Position numbers and translations under genes: made by a program | Notes under the pieces: model-generated | Database searches by the model: none | The model's input: the letters and a program-made list of their open reading frames with translations, nothing else | What the model was told of the DNA's origin: nothing | Part shown: piece by piece, positions 43,307 to 52,125 of the stretch | Layout of the letters: every line of letters starts with the position of its first letter | How positions within the stretch are numbered: the first letter of the stretch is position 1 | Assembly: GCA_964495655.1 (NCBI GenBank) | Contig: CAZBWK010000002.1 | Span: 1-64,000, forward strand | From: JAAYJR01 sp964495655 | GTDB lineage: Bacteria; Bacteroidota; Bacteroidia; Bacteroidales; Prolixibacteraceae | Reading direction: 5' to 3' | DNA: 64,000 nt

Positions 43307-44053
43307 TTAAAGTACTTTAGCTTCATTTTGAAGCAGATCCACCAGTTCGGCCACATTTCCCGCATCCACCATCCTGCATGGTGGTTTCGGTTCAGGCAAC
43401 TCAAAAGATTCATATTCTGTAAGAGGCTCAACGGAAACAGGAGCAACTATGTTAAGAACTTTTTTACGGGCCATCATTATCCCCCTCATAGCTGCAATAC
43501 GAACTTCCTTTGCAATACCTTTATGTACAATGGCAACAAAAGGAGAGCCGATCGACAGTTTCTCTCTGCCGCCATCTATATCACGGGTCAGCTCAATCTC
43601 ATTCCCGTCAACAAAAAGCCCTGATACAGCAGATACTGAACTAATACCAAGAAATTCAGCTATCATTCCGCCTGTCATCGAACCATTATAATCGCTTGAA
43701 TCAGTTCCTGTAAGAATAATATCAAATCCTTTATCCTTCACTGCTTCTGCAATCTGAGCAGCTACAAACCAGGAATCTGATGGTTCAGCATCGATGCGTA
43801 CAGCATCGTCTGCTCCGATAGCAAGCGCTTTACGAATAGTAGGTTCTGTTTCCTTACCCCCTACGGTTATTATGGTTACCGAGTTAACCGGATTACCGGC
43901 ATCTTCTTTTAACTCAATTGCGCGTGTAAGTGCGAATTCATCCCAGGGATTTATTATCCACTGAACTCCATTCTTATCAAAAGTTTTACCATCAACAAAT
44001 TTGACTTTGGTAGTTGTATCCGGAACATGTCCGAGACATACTAATATCTTCAT
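43307..44053 (-). CDS. etfB: Electron transfer flavoprotein beta subunit
   Basis: The partner subunit of EtfA, binding AMP or a second FAD. Recognised from the N-terminal KILVCLGHVPDTTTK, NPWDEFALTRAIELKE, GADDAVRID and the GTDSSDYNGSMTGGMIAEFLG segment with the IEL-RDIDGG strand. It has the typical 248 residues. It is the first gene of the five-gene acyl-CoA oxidation operon and has a well-formed promoter 42-72 bases upstream. Confidence 0.93.
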   Translation of the reverse strand: MKILVCLGHVPDTTTKVKFVDGKTFDKNGVQWIINPWDEFALTRAIELKEDAGNPVNSVTIITVGGKETEPTIRKALAIGADDAVRIDAEPSDSWFVAAQIAEAVKDKGFDIILTGTDSSDYNGSMTGGMIAEFLGISSVSAVSGLFVDGNEIELTRDIDGGREKLSIGSPFVAIVHKGIAKEVRIAAMRGIMMARKKVLNIVAPVSVEPLTEYESFELPEPKPPCRMVDAGNVAELVDLLQNEAKVL

Positions 44054-44094
44054 GTTAATATAGCTTTATAAACATTTTAATTTATAACGGCCGA

Positions 44095-44125
44095 CAAATA
44101 TAAATACTGAGTTGTTAGAAACAAA
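44095..44125 (-). promoter_or_regulatory. Promoter of the etfB operon
   Basis: On the minus strand TTTG (44125-44122) is followed after 19 bases by TATATTTG (44102-44095), a perfect match to the Bacteroidota sigma consensus in both elements and spacing. It is followed by TCGGC, as at the ompH gene. The predicted transcript would have a leader of about 35 bases. Confidence 0.7.
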
Positions 44126-44412
44126 GTGGCATTAAATGTTGCACTTTTATCATTAATAGAACAAAAACACTAAATATTTAAATTATTACGATTTATGTTT
44201 CTTTAAAATCAATAGCAATAATGCATTAAAACAATCAACCAGATATTTCAAAAGTTTTTAGCCAAAAGGAAAGCCGATTGTTATTTAGACTTATTATAAA
44301 TAATTTCAGTCACTCATTAAACTTAACTGCATACATATCCTTAACGCCTGATTGTCGTATCTTTACCTGCAAACAAGTGTGAAACACGACGAACAGGCTG
44401 GACAACTGAAGG

Positions 44413-44427
44413 TATTCAGTCTGAATA
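44413..44427. promoter_or_regulatory. 15-base palindrome
   Basis: TATTCAG-T-CTGAATA is a perfect inverted repeat around one central base. A further CTGAA lies just upstream (44406-44410) and can pair with the same TTCAG. It could be an operator or part of a 3' hairpin for the small gene to its right; neither is established. Confidence 0.3.
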
Positions 44428-44482
44428 TTATCACTAAAAGCCTCAATTTGCTTTAGAGTAATTGAAAAAAGTTCAATATTGA

Positions 44483-44719
44483 TTAATTCAGGTTTAACTC
44501 AACCTGACCGGCAGATTTGGTTTTCAAAACACCGTATGTGTGTGCAAAATCAATTATCTTTTGAACAGTCTCATCAGAAGGTGAATCTTCAGTCCTGTCG
44601 AATTCTATGTAATCGTCTGCGTACATTTCAAAAAAAGGATCAACATCGTACTCGCAGTCCCTGTTAAAAAATAATTTCTTAATAAATAAAATAAAGGTAG
44701 ATTTGTTTTTCATAGGCAT
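44483..44719 (-). CDS. Small acidic protein of unknown function next to the ECF sigma factor
   Basis: A 78-residue, cytoplasmic-looking protein (the Met at residue 3 may be the true start). A basic hydrophobic N-terminal stretch (STFILFIKKLFF) is followed by an acidic middle (YDVDPFFEMYADDYIEFDRTEDSPSDE) and an amphipathic helix ending. It begins 59 bases after the stop of the sigma factor gene and is on the same strand. The position suggests a small regulator or partner of that sigma factor, but no anti-sigma motif is visible. Confidence 0.55.
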   Translation of the reverse strand: MPMKNKSTFILFIKKLFFNRDCEYDVDPFFEMYADDYIEFDRTEDSPSDETVQKIIDFAHTYGVLKTKSAGQVELNLN

Positions 44720-44778
44720 TCTCTATTAATTCACTACATGAGAACGCCTGTATTATACTAATATTGTGTTAACTAATG

Positions 44779-45372
44779 TTAATTTTTGGTCAGGCTCAGG
44801 TTTTTCTTTCTGATAAGTTTCCGGAGATTGATCAATGCATAGCGCATTCTGCCCAGGGCAGTATTTATACTCACACCTGTCTGGTCGGCTATCTCCTTAA
44901 AGCTAAGGCCCATATAATGCCTCATGTAGATCACCTGCTGCTGGTCTTCAGGAAGCTCTTTGATAAGCTCTTTGACTTCGAATAAAATCTGATTGTTAAC
45001 TATATGATCCTCAATAGTATCTTCGGAAAATTTCCGGGAGTTGAAAATATCCATTTCCATGCTGTCATTTGAGATGGTTCCCTGAAGTTTCTCTTTTCTG
45101 AAATGATCTATTATGAGGTTGTGTGAAATTCGTAATACCCACGATACGAATTTACCGTTTTCAACATATTTGCCTCTTTTTAGAGACCGTATTACCTTGA
45201 TGAAGGTTTCCTGAAAGATATCTTCAGCAAGTTCCTGATTTTTCACTATCAACAAAATGTATGAATACACTCTGTTTTTATGACGGTGAATTAAAATCTC
45301 AAGTGAAGTCTGATCGCCTTCGATAAATTGTTGAACGAGCTCATTGTCGTTCTTTGAATTTGTTTTGAGCAT
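44779..45372 (-). CDS. ECF-type sigma-70 family RNA polymerase sigma factor
   Basis: Directs RNA polymerase to a specific promoter set. Region 2 (about 25-90) contains AEDIFQETFIKVIRSL and the -10 recognition helix FVSWVLRISHNLIIDHFRK; region 4 (about 135-185) has ELPEDQQQVIYMRHYMGLSFKEIADQTGVSINTALGRMRYAL with its helix-turn-helix. At 197 residues it has no extra domains. There is no classical FecR-type anti-sigma gene beside it, so it is not a SusCD-linked sigma factor. It is divergent from uvrA, with about 157 bases of shared upstream DNA. Confidence 0.88.
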   Translation of the reverse strand: MLKTNSKNDNELVQQFIEGDQTSLEILIHRHKNRVYSYILLIVKNQELAEDIFQETFIKVIRSLKRGKYVENGKFVSWVLRISHNLIIDHFRKEKLQGTISNDSMEMDIFNSRKFSEDTIEDHIVNNQILFEVKELIKELPEDQQQVIYMRHYMGLSFKEIADQTGVSINTALGRMRYALINLRKLIRKKNLSLTKN

Positions 45373-45430
45373 TACCTTCTATTTATGTAAAACAAAAAGT
45401 AAAGTTTTTCGATAGGCGACTATTTTTAAG

Positions 45431-45459
45431 TTGAAGTAAAAACTATTTATTTAATTTTG
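45431..45459 (+). promoter_or_regulatory. Candidate uvrA promoter
   Basis: TTG at 45431-45433 and TAATTTTG at 45452-45459, separated by 18 bases, match the Bacteroidota -33/-7 pattern. The expected leader is about 65 bases. Confidence 0.5.
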
Positions 45460-45529
45460 CACGGTAAAAATGTTACATTTTAACGAAATATACAAGTTTT
45501 TTTGCAAATTTTAGAATTTATGTCTATAA

Positions 45530-48343
45530 ATGGCAGCTACCGGGAATAAAAAATTTATTGAAATAAAGAATGCCAGGGTCCATAACCTTAAAAACATATC
45601 TCTGAAAATACCTCTTAATCAGTTAGTTGTCATTACAGGGGTTTCAGGATCGGGAAAATCTTCATTAGCTTTCGATACTTTATTCGCCGAAGGGCAGCGT
45701 CGCTATGTCGAAAGCCTTTCGTCGTATGCAAGACAGTATTTAGGCCGGATAAACAAGCCTGAAGTTGATTATATAAAAAACATTCCCCCTGCAATTGCCC
45801 TTGAACAGAAGGTTAACACAAGAAATCCAAGATCTACAGTCGGTACCTCCACTGAAATTTATGATTATCTGAAGTTGCTTTTTGCCCGCACAGGAAAGAC
45901 TTATTCCCCCGTTTCAGGCAGGGAAGTAACCCGGCACAGGGTTACAGATGTTGTGGACTTTATCTATTCCTGGGCACCCGGAACCCGGATCATGATATTG
46001 ACCCCGTTAAAGTCCCATAATGGCAGATCACTGAAAGAAGAAGCAGAGTTGTTATTACAACAGGGATTTACCAGATTGGAGATTAACAACGAACCTTTCG
46101 GGATCAGTGATCTTATACGTTCAGAAGATGATTCGGTCTGCTCCGGCACCTGCAATATCATAATTGACCGTATCGTTATTAATTCTGATGATGATACCCG
46201 TGACCGGATTGCCGATTCAGTGCAGACAGCATTTTATGAGGGCCATGGGATCTGCACTGTTAAAATTTTTCTGAACAATGAAACCCTTACCCGGTCTTTT
46301 TCAAACCGGTTTGAAGCCGACGGTGTTATATTTGAGGAACCTTCCATACATACATTCAGCTTTAACAATCCTGTTGGGGCATGCCCTCTGTGTGAAGGTT
46401 ACGGTAAGATCATCGGAATTGATGAAGAACTTGTCATTCCAAATAAGTCTTTATCGGTATACGGGGATGCTATTGCCTGCTGGCGGGGTGAAAAAACCGG
46501 CAAATGGAAAGAACGACTGATCTATTCATCCGGTAAATTTGATTTCCCTATTCATAAACCTTACTATGAACTTTCTGATGAGCAAAAAAAGATACTTTGG
46601 AAAGGTAACCGTTATTTCAGGGGTATCGATACATTCTTTAAACATCTTGAAGAAAAAAGCTATAAAATCCAAAACCGAGTAATGCTTTCAAGATACAGGG
46701 GGAAAACCACTTGTCCGGAATGTAATGGAACACGGTTAAAAAAAGAAGCCTCCTATATTAAAATTGCAGATAAGTCAGTTCAGGAGCTGGTTGAAATGCC
46801 GGTTTCCGGCCTGAAACTGTTTTTTTCAGGCCTCCGGCTTAACAGTCATGATGCTACAGTAGCAAAACGGATCCTGATTGAAATAAATAACCGGCTTAAC
46901 TACTTATGTGATGTCGGCCTGGGTTATCTCACCCTCAACAGGTTGTCATCAAGCCTGTCGGGAGGTGAATCACAGAGGATCAACCTGGCAACATCGTTAA
47001 GCAGCAACCTTACTGGTTCGCTGTATATACTGGATGAGCCGAGCATCGGACTTCATTCGCGCGACACACAAAGATTGATAAATGTCCTGCGAAAACTTCA
47101 AAAGACCGGGAACAGTGTACTGGTAGTAGAACACGACGAAGAGATAATGCGTTCGGCCGATCAGATAATCGACATCGGACCGTTGGCAGGACAACACGGA
47201 GGAGAAGTTGTGTTTCAGGGAACGCACGATGATCTGGGAAAAAATCCACAAAGTCTTACAGCAAAATATCTTACTGGGGCAGATGTAATAAAAACCCCTG
47301 ACAGCAGACGTAAATGGAGTAATTATATTGAAATCAAAGGAGCCCGCCAGAATAACCTTAAGAACCTCCATGTCAGATTTCCTCTTAATACCCTTACCGT
47401 AGTGACCGGTGTCAGCGGATCAGGAAAGTCTTCTCTTGTGGCAGAGATACTTTACCCCGCACTGGCAAAATTAACTGCAGGCGCAGGCGATCGCCCGGGA
47501 AAACATGATACTGTTTCAGGTGACTGCAAACTGATAAGCGCTGTTGAATTTATTGACCAAAACCCGATCGGGAAATCATCACGGTCAAATCCGGTTACAT
47601 ATATAAAAGCTTATGACGAAATTCGCAAGCTGTATGCTGAACAGCAGGCAGCAAAAATAATGAAGCTCAAACCCTCACATTTCTCATTCAATGTGGATGG
47701 AGGACGTTGCGAAGAGTGTCAGGGAGAAGGAACCATCAAAGTTGAAATGCAGTTCCTGGCTGATGTCTATCTGATATGTGAAAGTTGTAACGGAAAAAGA
47801 TTCAAAGAGGAGATACTGGAAGTACAATACAGAGGCAAAAACATTGATGATGTGTTGAATTTAACTGTTAACCAGGCTATAGAACATTTTTCCGGTGGTA
47901 AATCATCAACAGAGAAAAAGATTGTTAAAAGATTAATGCCATTGCAGGAGGTCGGATTAGGTTATGTCAAACTTGGCCAATCGTCAAGCACCCTCTCAGG
48001 AGGTGAAAGCCAACGGGTTAAGCTGGCCTCCTTCCTTGCCCGTGAAAAAGATCTACCTTCACTTTTTATATTTGACGAACCTACCACAGGCCTTCATTTT
48101 CACGATATAAGCAAACTCCTTGATTCGTTTAATGCACTTATAGCGAGAGGACATACGATCATTATCGTGGAGCATAACCTTGAAATTATAAAGTCGGCTG
48201 ACTGGATTATTGACCTTGGCCCGGAAGGAGGTGACAAAGGCGGCTATATAGTTTTCACAGGCACTCCTGAAGATTTATTAACGATAAAAAACTCTTATAC
48301 TGCTGATGCACTCAGGCATAAACTTTCATCTCCGGCCGGATAA
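45530..48343 (+). CDS. uvrA: Excinuclease ABC subunit A
   Basis: The damage-sensing ATPase of nucleotide excision repair. Both ABC modules are complete: the first Walker A GVSGSGKSS lies near residues 38-46 with the insertion AEGQRRYVESLSSYARQYLG. The signatures LSGGESQRINLA and LSGGESQRVKLA, and zinc-binding CPLCEGYG/CPECNGTR and CEECQGEG/CESCNGKR pairs, are all seen. The length of 937 residues matches the standard enzyme (about 940). No truncation or lost motif was found. It is a single-gene unit convergent with the MATE gene. Confidence 0.97.
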   Translation: MAATGNKKFIEIKNARVHNLKNISLKIPLNQLVVITGVSGSGKSSLAFDTLFAEGQRRYVESLSSYARQYLGRINKPEVDYIKNIPPAIALEQKVNTRNPRSTVGTSTEIYDYLKLLFARTGKTYSPVSGREVTRHRVTDVVDFIYSWAPGTRIMILTPLKSHNGRSLKEEAELLLQQGFTRLEINNEPFGISDLIRSEDDSVCSGTCNIIIDRIVINSDDDTRDRIADSVQTAFYEGHGICTVKIFLNNETLTRSFSNRFEADGVIFEEPSIHTFSFNNPVGACPLCEGYGKIIGIDEELVIPNKSLSVYGDAIACWRGEKTGKWKERLIYSSGKFDFPIHKPYYELSDEQKKILWKGNRYFRGIDTFFKHLEEKSYKIQNRVMLSRYRGKTTCPECNGTRLKKEASYIKIADKSVQELVEMPVSGLKLFFSGLRLNSHDATVAKRILIEINNRLNYLCDVGLGYLTLNRLSSSLSGGESQRINLATSLSSNLTGSLYILDEPSIGLHSRDTQRLINVLRKLQKTGNSVLVVEHDEEIMRSADQIIDIGPLAGQHGGEVVFQGTHDDLGKNPQSLTAKYLTGADVIKTPDSRRKWSNYIEIKGARQNNLKNLHVRFPLNTLTVVTGVSGSGKSSLVAEILYPALAKLTAGAGDRPGKHDTVSGDCKLISAVEFIDQNPIGKSSRSNPVTYIKAYDEIRKLYAEQQAAKIMKLKPSHFSFNVDGGRCEECQGEGTIKVEMQFLADVYLICESCNGKRFKEEILEVQYRGKNIDDVLNLTVNQAIEHFSGGKSSTEKKIVKRLMPLQEVGLGYVKLGQSSSTLSGGESQRVKLASFLAREKDLPSLFIFDEPTTGLHFHDISKLLDSFNALIARGHTIIIVEHNLEIIKSADWIIDLGPEGGDKGGYIVFTGTPEDLLTIKNSYTADALRHKLSSPAG

Positions 48344-48351
48344 AAAATAAA

Positions 48352-49740
48352 TTATCGGGGATACATATCTATCACAGCACTGCCGGAAGGAGGTTTTGAA
48401 ACTAACGCGGGCAGCCTCTTCCACTCCCTGATCAACAGTAAAAAGACAGCAACAGCAGCTATTAGATCGGCTATAGGATATGCCAGCCATATACCTGTGA
48501 TGCCAAAAAATTCAGGTAACAGAAAAATCAATGGTATCAGTCCGATCACCTGGCGAAAAAGAGTTGTAAACATTGCGATCTTTGCCTTTCCGACTGCCTG
48601 GAAAAAATTGGAAGCCACAATCTGGAACCCTACCACAGGATAAGCCAGAATGACCAGTTTTATGCCATGCACAGAAATATTGTATAGCTCTATACTGTCA
48701 TTGTTAAAAATTCTAACCAGGTGACCGGGAACTGCCTCAATCAACAGAAATGCAACTACCGAAACCAGTGTGGCTGCAATGATTGAAATACGCAGTGCCT
48801 CCTTAACACGGGGAACTGATTTTGCACCGTAGTTAAATCCGATAATTGGCTGTGCTGCCATATTTATTGCCACAATAGTCATAATGACCAAAGAATTGAC
48901 TGAATTAATTATCCCCATTGCACCTACAGCAAGATCACCCCCGAATTCGATCAGCCTTTGATTTAAAAGACCGTGAACCAGACTGTTTGCCACCTGCATT
49001 GAAAAAGGGGCCATCCCGATCGCAACTATTTCAATCAAAATCTGCTTGTCTATCCGGATATTCTTATTCCTCAGCTTTACTACAGCATTCTTGCTGCGGA
49101 AATGGGCCACTACCCATATCATCAAAATAAACCTCGAAATATTTGTTGCCCAGGCAGCACCTTTTACTCCCATATCGAGCCAGAAAATAAAAACAGGATC
49201 AAGAATTATATTGGTGCCTGCACTTATGATCATCGATAACATGGCTATGCGCGCATTACCTTCAGACCTGATCACATTATTGAGCGAAAATCCAACTACA
49301 TGGAAAACAACACCTGCCACAATTATATTCAGGTAATCGTTGGCATATTCAAAAGTTTCATCTGTAGCTCCAAACGACATTAAAACAGGCTCTTTGAAAA
49401 AATATATAAAAGCCATAATAACAACCGATACAACCAGCATCAAAACAAAACCGGTACCTAAGGTCTTTTCAGCCCTGTCGAGATTCTTCTTTCCCATATT
49501 TATCGAGACAAAAACTCCGGTACCTATACCAATCAGCATACTAAATCCCATCATTATCAGCATAATGGGATAAATTATTGAAATGCCTGACAATGCGGTT
49601 GCACCAACGCCTTGTCCAATAAAGACACGATCTACAATATTATATAAGGCATTTATAATTACGCCCACAAATGCAGGCACAAAATATTTGAGCATTAATC
49701 TGCCTACATTGGTATCCTGAAGTTCCTCGATATTTTTCAT
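48352..49740 (-). CDS. MATE-family efflux transporter
   Basis: A multidrug/sodium or proton antiporter with about 12 transmembrane helices arranged as two six-helix halves. The family N-terminus LMLKYFVPAFVGVIINALYNIVDRVFIGQGVG and the repeated mid-protein N-x-x-R-SEGNA (NNVIRSEGNARIAM) and GFNYGAKS motifs are typical of the bacterial NorM/DinF-like branch. The start is taken as the ATG at MKNIEEL; a TTG three codons upstream overlaps a -7 promoter box and is unlikely. The substrate is unknown. Confidence 0.85.
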   Translation of the reverse strand: MKNIEELQDTNVGRLMLKYFVPAFVGVIINALYNIVDRVFIGQGVGATALSGISIIYPIMLIMMGFSMLIGIGTGVFVSINMGKKNLDRAEKTLGTGFVLMLVVSVVIMAFIYFFKEPVLMSFGATDETFEYANDYLNIIVAGVVFHVVGFSLNNVIRSEGNARIAMLSMIISAGTNIILDPVFIFWLDMGVKGAAWATNISRFILMIWVVAHFRSKNAVVKLRNKNIRIDKQILIEIVAIGMAPFSMQVANSLVHGLLNQRLIEFGGDLAVGAMGIINSVNSLVIMTIVAINMAAQPIIGFNYGAKSVPRVKEALRISIIAATLVSVVAFLLIEAVPGHLVRIFNNDSIELYNISVHGIKLVILAYPVVGFQIVASNFFQAVGKAKIAMFTTLFRQVIGLIPLIFLLPEFFGITGIWLAYPIADLIAAVAVFLLLIREWKRLPALVSKPPSGSAVIDMYPR

Positions 49741-49746
49741 TCCCCG

Positions 49747-49754
49747 CAAAGGTA
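49747..49754 (-). promoter_or_regulatory. Candidate -7 box immediately upstream of the MATE gene
   Basis: Minus strand TACCTTTG matches TAnnTTTG perfectly and ends 6 bases before the ATG at 49740. Transcription would start at or within a base or two of the start codon, giving a leaderless message. The -33 element is poor. Confidence 0.35.
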
Positions 49755-49875
49755 AATATTTAAGGTAAAAAACGTGCAGGGTATGATTTTATAACAGAGA
49801 CTAAAAATTGATTATTTTTGTCTAAAAAGGATAAGCCTTTCTGACCTGACAAAGTCTTATCGATGAATTTATAAT

Positions 49876-50856
49876 TTGAAAAACGGATTACAAATAGCGT
49901 TATGTGCCCTCTGCATAGTTGGAAGTAATGTTTCTTCAGGACAGTCAGACGGAACGTTGCTGCCTCTGTCCAATAAATTACTTCTCAATCCGTCATTCGC
50001 CGGTCTGTCAGGAAAATCAAATATGTCGGCCGGACTGCAATTTTTTTCAGATCCCCGTCATGAAGCAAATCATCTATTCTCGTTGACATATGATCACTAT
50101 TCTGATAAATTGGGAGGTGGCCTGGCCTGGCTTTATTTTCATGGCCTTGACGGGGAAAATAATTCAGGATACACAGGCGCCGGCCTGGCTTTTTCAAAAC
50201 CTGTACATAAAGCCAATAGGGGTCAATTAATGGCATCAGCGAACCTGAATTGCTTTATTTACACTGAACAGTTATTCGGTTATGCAGCTGAAAGATTAAC
50301 CACAGACAGCGACGATTACCACCAGATGAATGCAGAGCCTTTCATAAAATTTAATAAACTGCTTCCCTCGGCCGGATTGCTTTGGAATTCATATAAAATT
50401 CAGACCGGAATTTCATTTTCAGTGCCTTTCCGTCTATATTACGGTATGAAGCCTTCAGTGGAATATCATTCACAATTTACCTCCATTATATACTTTTCAG
50501 GAAAGTTTGAAGGGATCATGAACGGCCTGTTGTCAAAACCATATAAAGCAGAACCGGAAATAACGGCGCTACTATCCGGGAGAAATTTTGCAATTCGTAC
50601 CGGAATGAAAATGGAACACACAAAAAATAATTTCGGACTCTTTATACTGAATAACATCTCCGGGGAGATGCATGGGCTGGCCGGATTAATTGGCTGGAAT
50701 ATAAAAAATATCAGAATAAATATTTCGGGAGGATGTTTATATTCTGTGCCTTTTCAAAATATATCCATAAACGGTGAGGCATTCATCGGAGTCGTTATTC
50801 CCCGGATCCGGCTTAATGAATCTAAACCATGGGAGCCTTCCGAAAAAAAATTTTAA
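49876..50856 (+). CDS. PorP/SprF-family outer-membrane protein (T9SS-associated)
   Basis: A beta-barrel of the PorP/SprF family, which partner T9SS-secreted cell-surface proteins. The signal peptide spans about 1-22 and is followed by the family opening LSNKLLLNPSFAGLSG, then regularly spaced barrel strands such as GGGLAWLYFHG and TGAGLAFSKPV. The start is a TTG: the only nearby upstream ATG is out of frame and ends within three codons. It is followed after 18 bases by a second family member, and the two are likely co-transcribed. Confidence 0.75.
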   Translation: MKNGLQIALCALCIVGSNVSSGQSDGTLLPLSNKLLLNPSFAGLSGKSNMSAGLQFFSDPRHEANHLFSLTYDHYSDKLGGGLAWLYFHGLDGENNSGYTGAGLAFSKPVHKANRGQLMASANLNCFIYTEQLFGYAAERLTTDSDDYHQMNAEPFIKFNKLLPSAGLLWNSYKIQTGISFSVPFRLYYGMKPSVEYHSQFTSIIYFSGKFEGIMNGLLSKPYKAEPEITALLSGRNFAIRTGMKMEHTKNNFGLFILNNISGEMHGLAGLIGWNIKNIRINISGGCLYSVPFQNISINGEAFIGVVIPRIRLNESKPWEPSEKKF

Positions 50857-50895
50857 TTTTACTGCTTTTCAAAAGTGGTAATTAAATTGAGTTTA

Positions 50896-51876
50896 ATGCG
50901 TTGTGCTAAATTGGTTTTGTTTTTTATTGTTCTTTCACAGGTTATTTGGGCCCAGGATCCTGAGTTCTCGCAATTTTACTCTAATCCCCTATATCTCAAT
51001 CCGGCTCTTACCGGAACTAATGAACTCCCGAGGATGACGCTTAACTACCGTAACCAATGGCCTTCCCCGGGAGCTACTTATAATACCTACTCTCTGTCAT
51101 ATGACCAGTTTATAAATGATAAAAATGCTGCATTCGGATTCCAAATGATGCGCGATCAGGAGCTTAATAACCTGATCCTTGCCCATTCCGCATCTGCATT
51201 CTACTCATACCACCTGCAGGTTGGATATAACAGCTTTATGACTTTCGGACTGCAGGGAGGTATCACAATGAAACAGTTCAACCCGGGCAAACTTATTTTC
51301 CCTTCAGGTATAGACCAACAGTATGGAACGGTAACAGAATGGGTGTCTGACCTGTATAGCGATGAACAGATATTATATCCGGATTTTGCCGTGGGTGTTG
51401 CAGGACAATCAGGTGAATATTACGGGGGTATTGCTGTTCATCACCTGAACCGCCCCAATGAGTCAATAACTGATGGCGATCAAAAAGGGAGATTACCAAT
51501 TAAAACCACTGTCCATTTTGGAGCTATGATGCACCGCCTGCATTTTGGACTTCTTTCAAGGGTATTTACTCTCTCCCCCAACCTGATCTGTCAGCAACAG
51601 GGAATTTATAAACAGATCAATGCAGGGATATACATGGTTGAAAAATCTTTTATCTTTGGCGGCTGGCTGAGAAATAATCTTGATATCAGACCCGATTCCT
51701 TTATTTTTATGGCAGGACTTGCAGGAAAAAAATTCAGGACCGGATACAGTTTTGATCTTACCCTTTCAAAATTAGCTAATTACAGCTATGGCTCACATGA
51801 AATTTCTCTGATTTATTTCTTTGGACAAAAAAATGAAACTCCTGTCCGGGATAAACTATTAATCCCGGCATTCTGA
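50896..51876 (+). CDS. PorP/SprF-family outer-membrane protein (second copy)
   Basis: The clearest PorP/SprF member here: signal peptide about 1-20 from the chosen ATG, then DPEFSQFYSNPLYLNPALTGT, the family hallmark, YRNQWPS and a SYDQFI block, followed by barrel strands to the end. The ATG at 50896 gives a compact signal peptide; a GTG seven codons upstream is possible. It pairs with the large T9SS cargo protein encoded convergently, the usual PorP plus CHU_C-domain partnership in gliding and non-gliding Bacteroidota. Confidence 0.85.
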   Translation: MRCAKLVLFFIVLSQVIWAQDPEFSQFYSNPLYLNPALTGTNELPRMTLNYRNQWPSPGATYNTYSLSYDQFINDKNAAFGFQMMRDQELNNLILAHSASAFYSYHLQVGYNSFMTFGLQGGITMKQFNPGKLIFPSGIDQQYGTVTEWVSDLYSDEQILYPDFAVGVAGQSGEYYGGIAVHHLNRPNESITDGDQKGRLPIKTTVHFGAMMHRLHFGLLSRVFTLSPNLICQQQGIYKQINAGIYMVEKSFIFGGWLRNNLDIRPDSFIFMAGLAGKKFRTGYSFDLTLSKLANYSYGSHEISLIYFFGQKNETPVRDKLLIPAF

Positions 51877-51925
51877 GTATGCATTTTTGCTGATCTCCTT
51901 TAAACTACCCTTGTGATCCTTATGG

Positions 51926-52081
51926 TTATTCTTCACTATCTTTTTCTTTAGAATTCTCCTCCATCTGCCAGGGAACCACAAACCTTTCATGTGCTATATG
52001 GTATTTGATACTCCGGTGGTAATAAACCTGGTAAACAGGGTAGTTTTCGAAATCATTACTATATTTCACTTTCCTTTCCAT
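51926..52081 (-). CDS. Possible 51-residue protein of unknown function
   Basis: An open frame from ATG to TAA on the minus strand, 44 bases after the stop of the large T9SS cargo gene. The product starts MERKVKYSNDFENYPVYQVYYH and ends in an acidic KEKDSEE tail, rich in Tyr and charged residues, with no membrane segment. Composition looks protein-like and it fills most of the gap, but no family is recognised, so it remains tentative. Confidence 0.35.
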   Translation of the reverse strand: MERKVKYSNDFENYPVYQVYYHRSIKYHIAHERFVVPWQMEENSKEKDSEE

Positions 52082-52125
52082 AGTATTCGCTTTTACGAGA
52101 TACAATGAAATTTGTTATGGATATT

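Larger units (their letters stand above)
44054..44482. other. Intergenic region between etfB and the small acidic protein gene
   Basis: It contains the etfB promoter at its left end and a 15-base palindrome at 44413-44427. No reading frame with coding character and no tRNA-like fold were found in the A/T-rich remainder. Confidence 0.5.

Noticed and set aside
44054..44482. tRNA or small RNA gene
   Set aside because: No cloverleaf-compatible arms or strong hairpin with a T-run were found.
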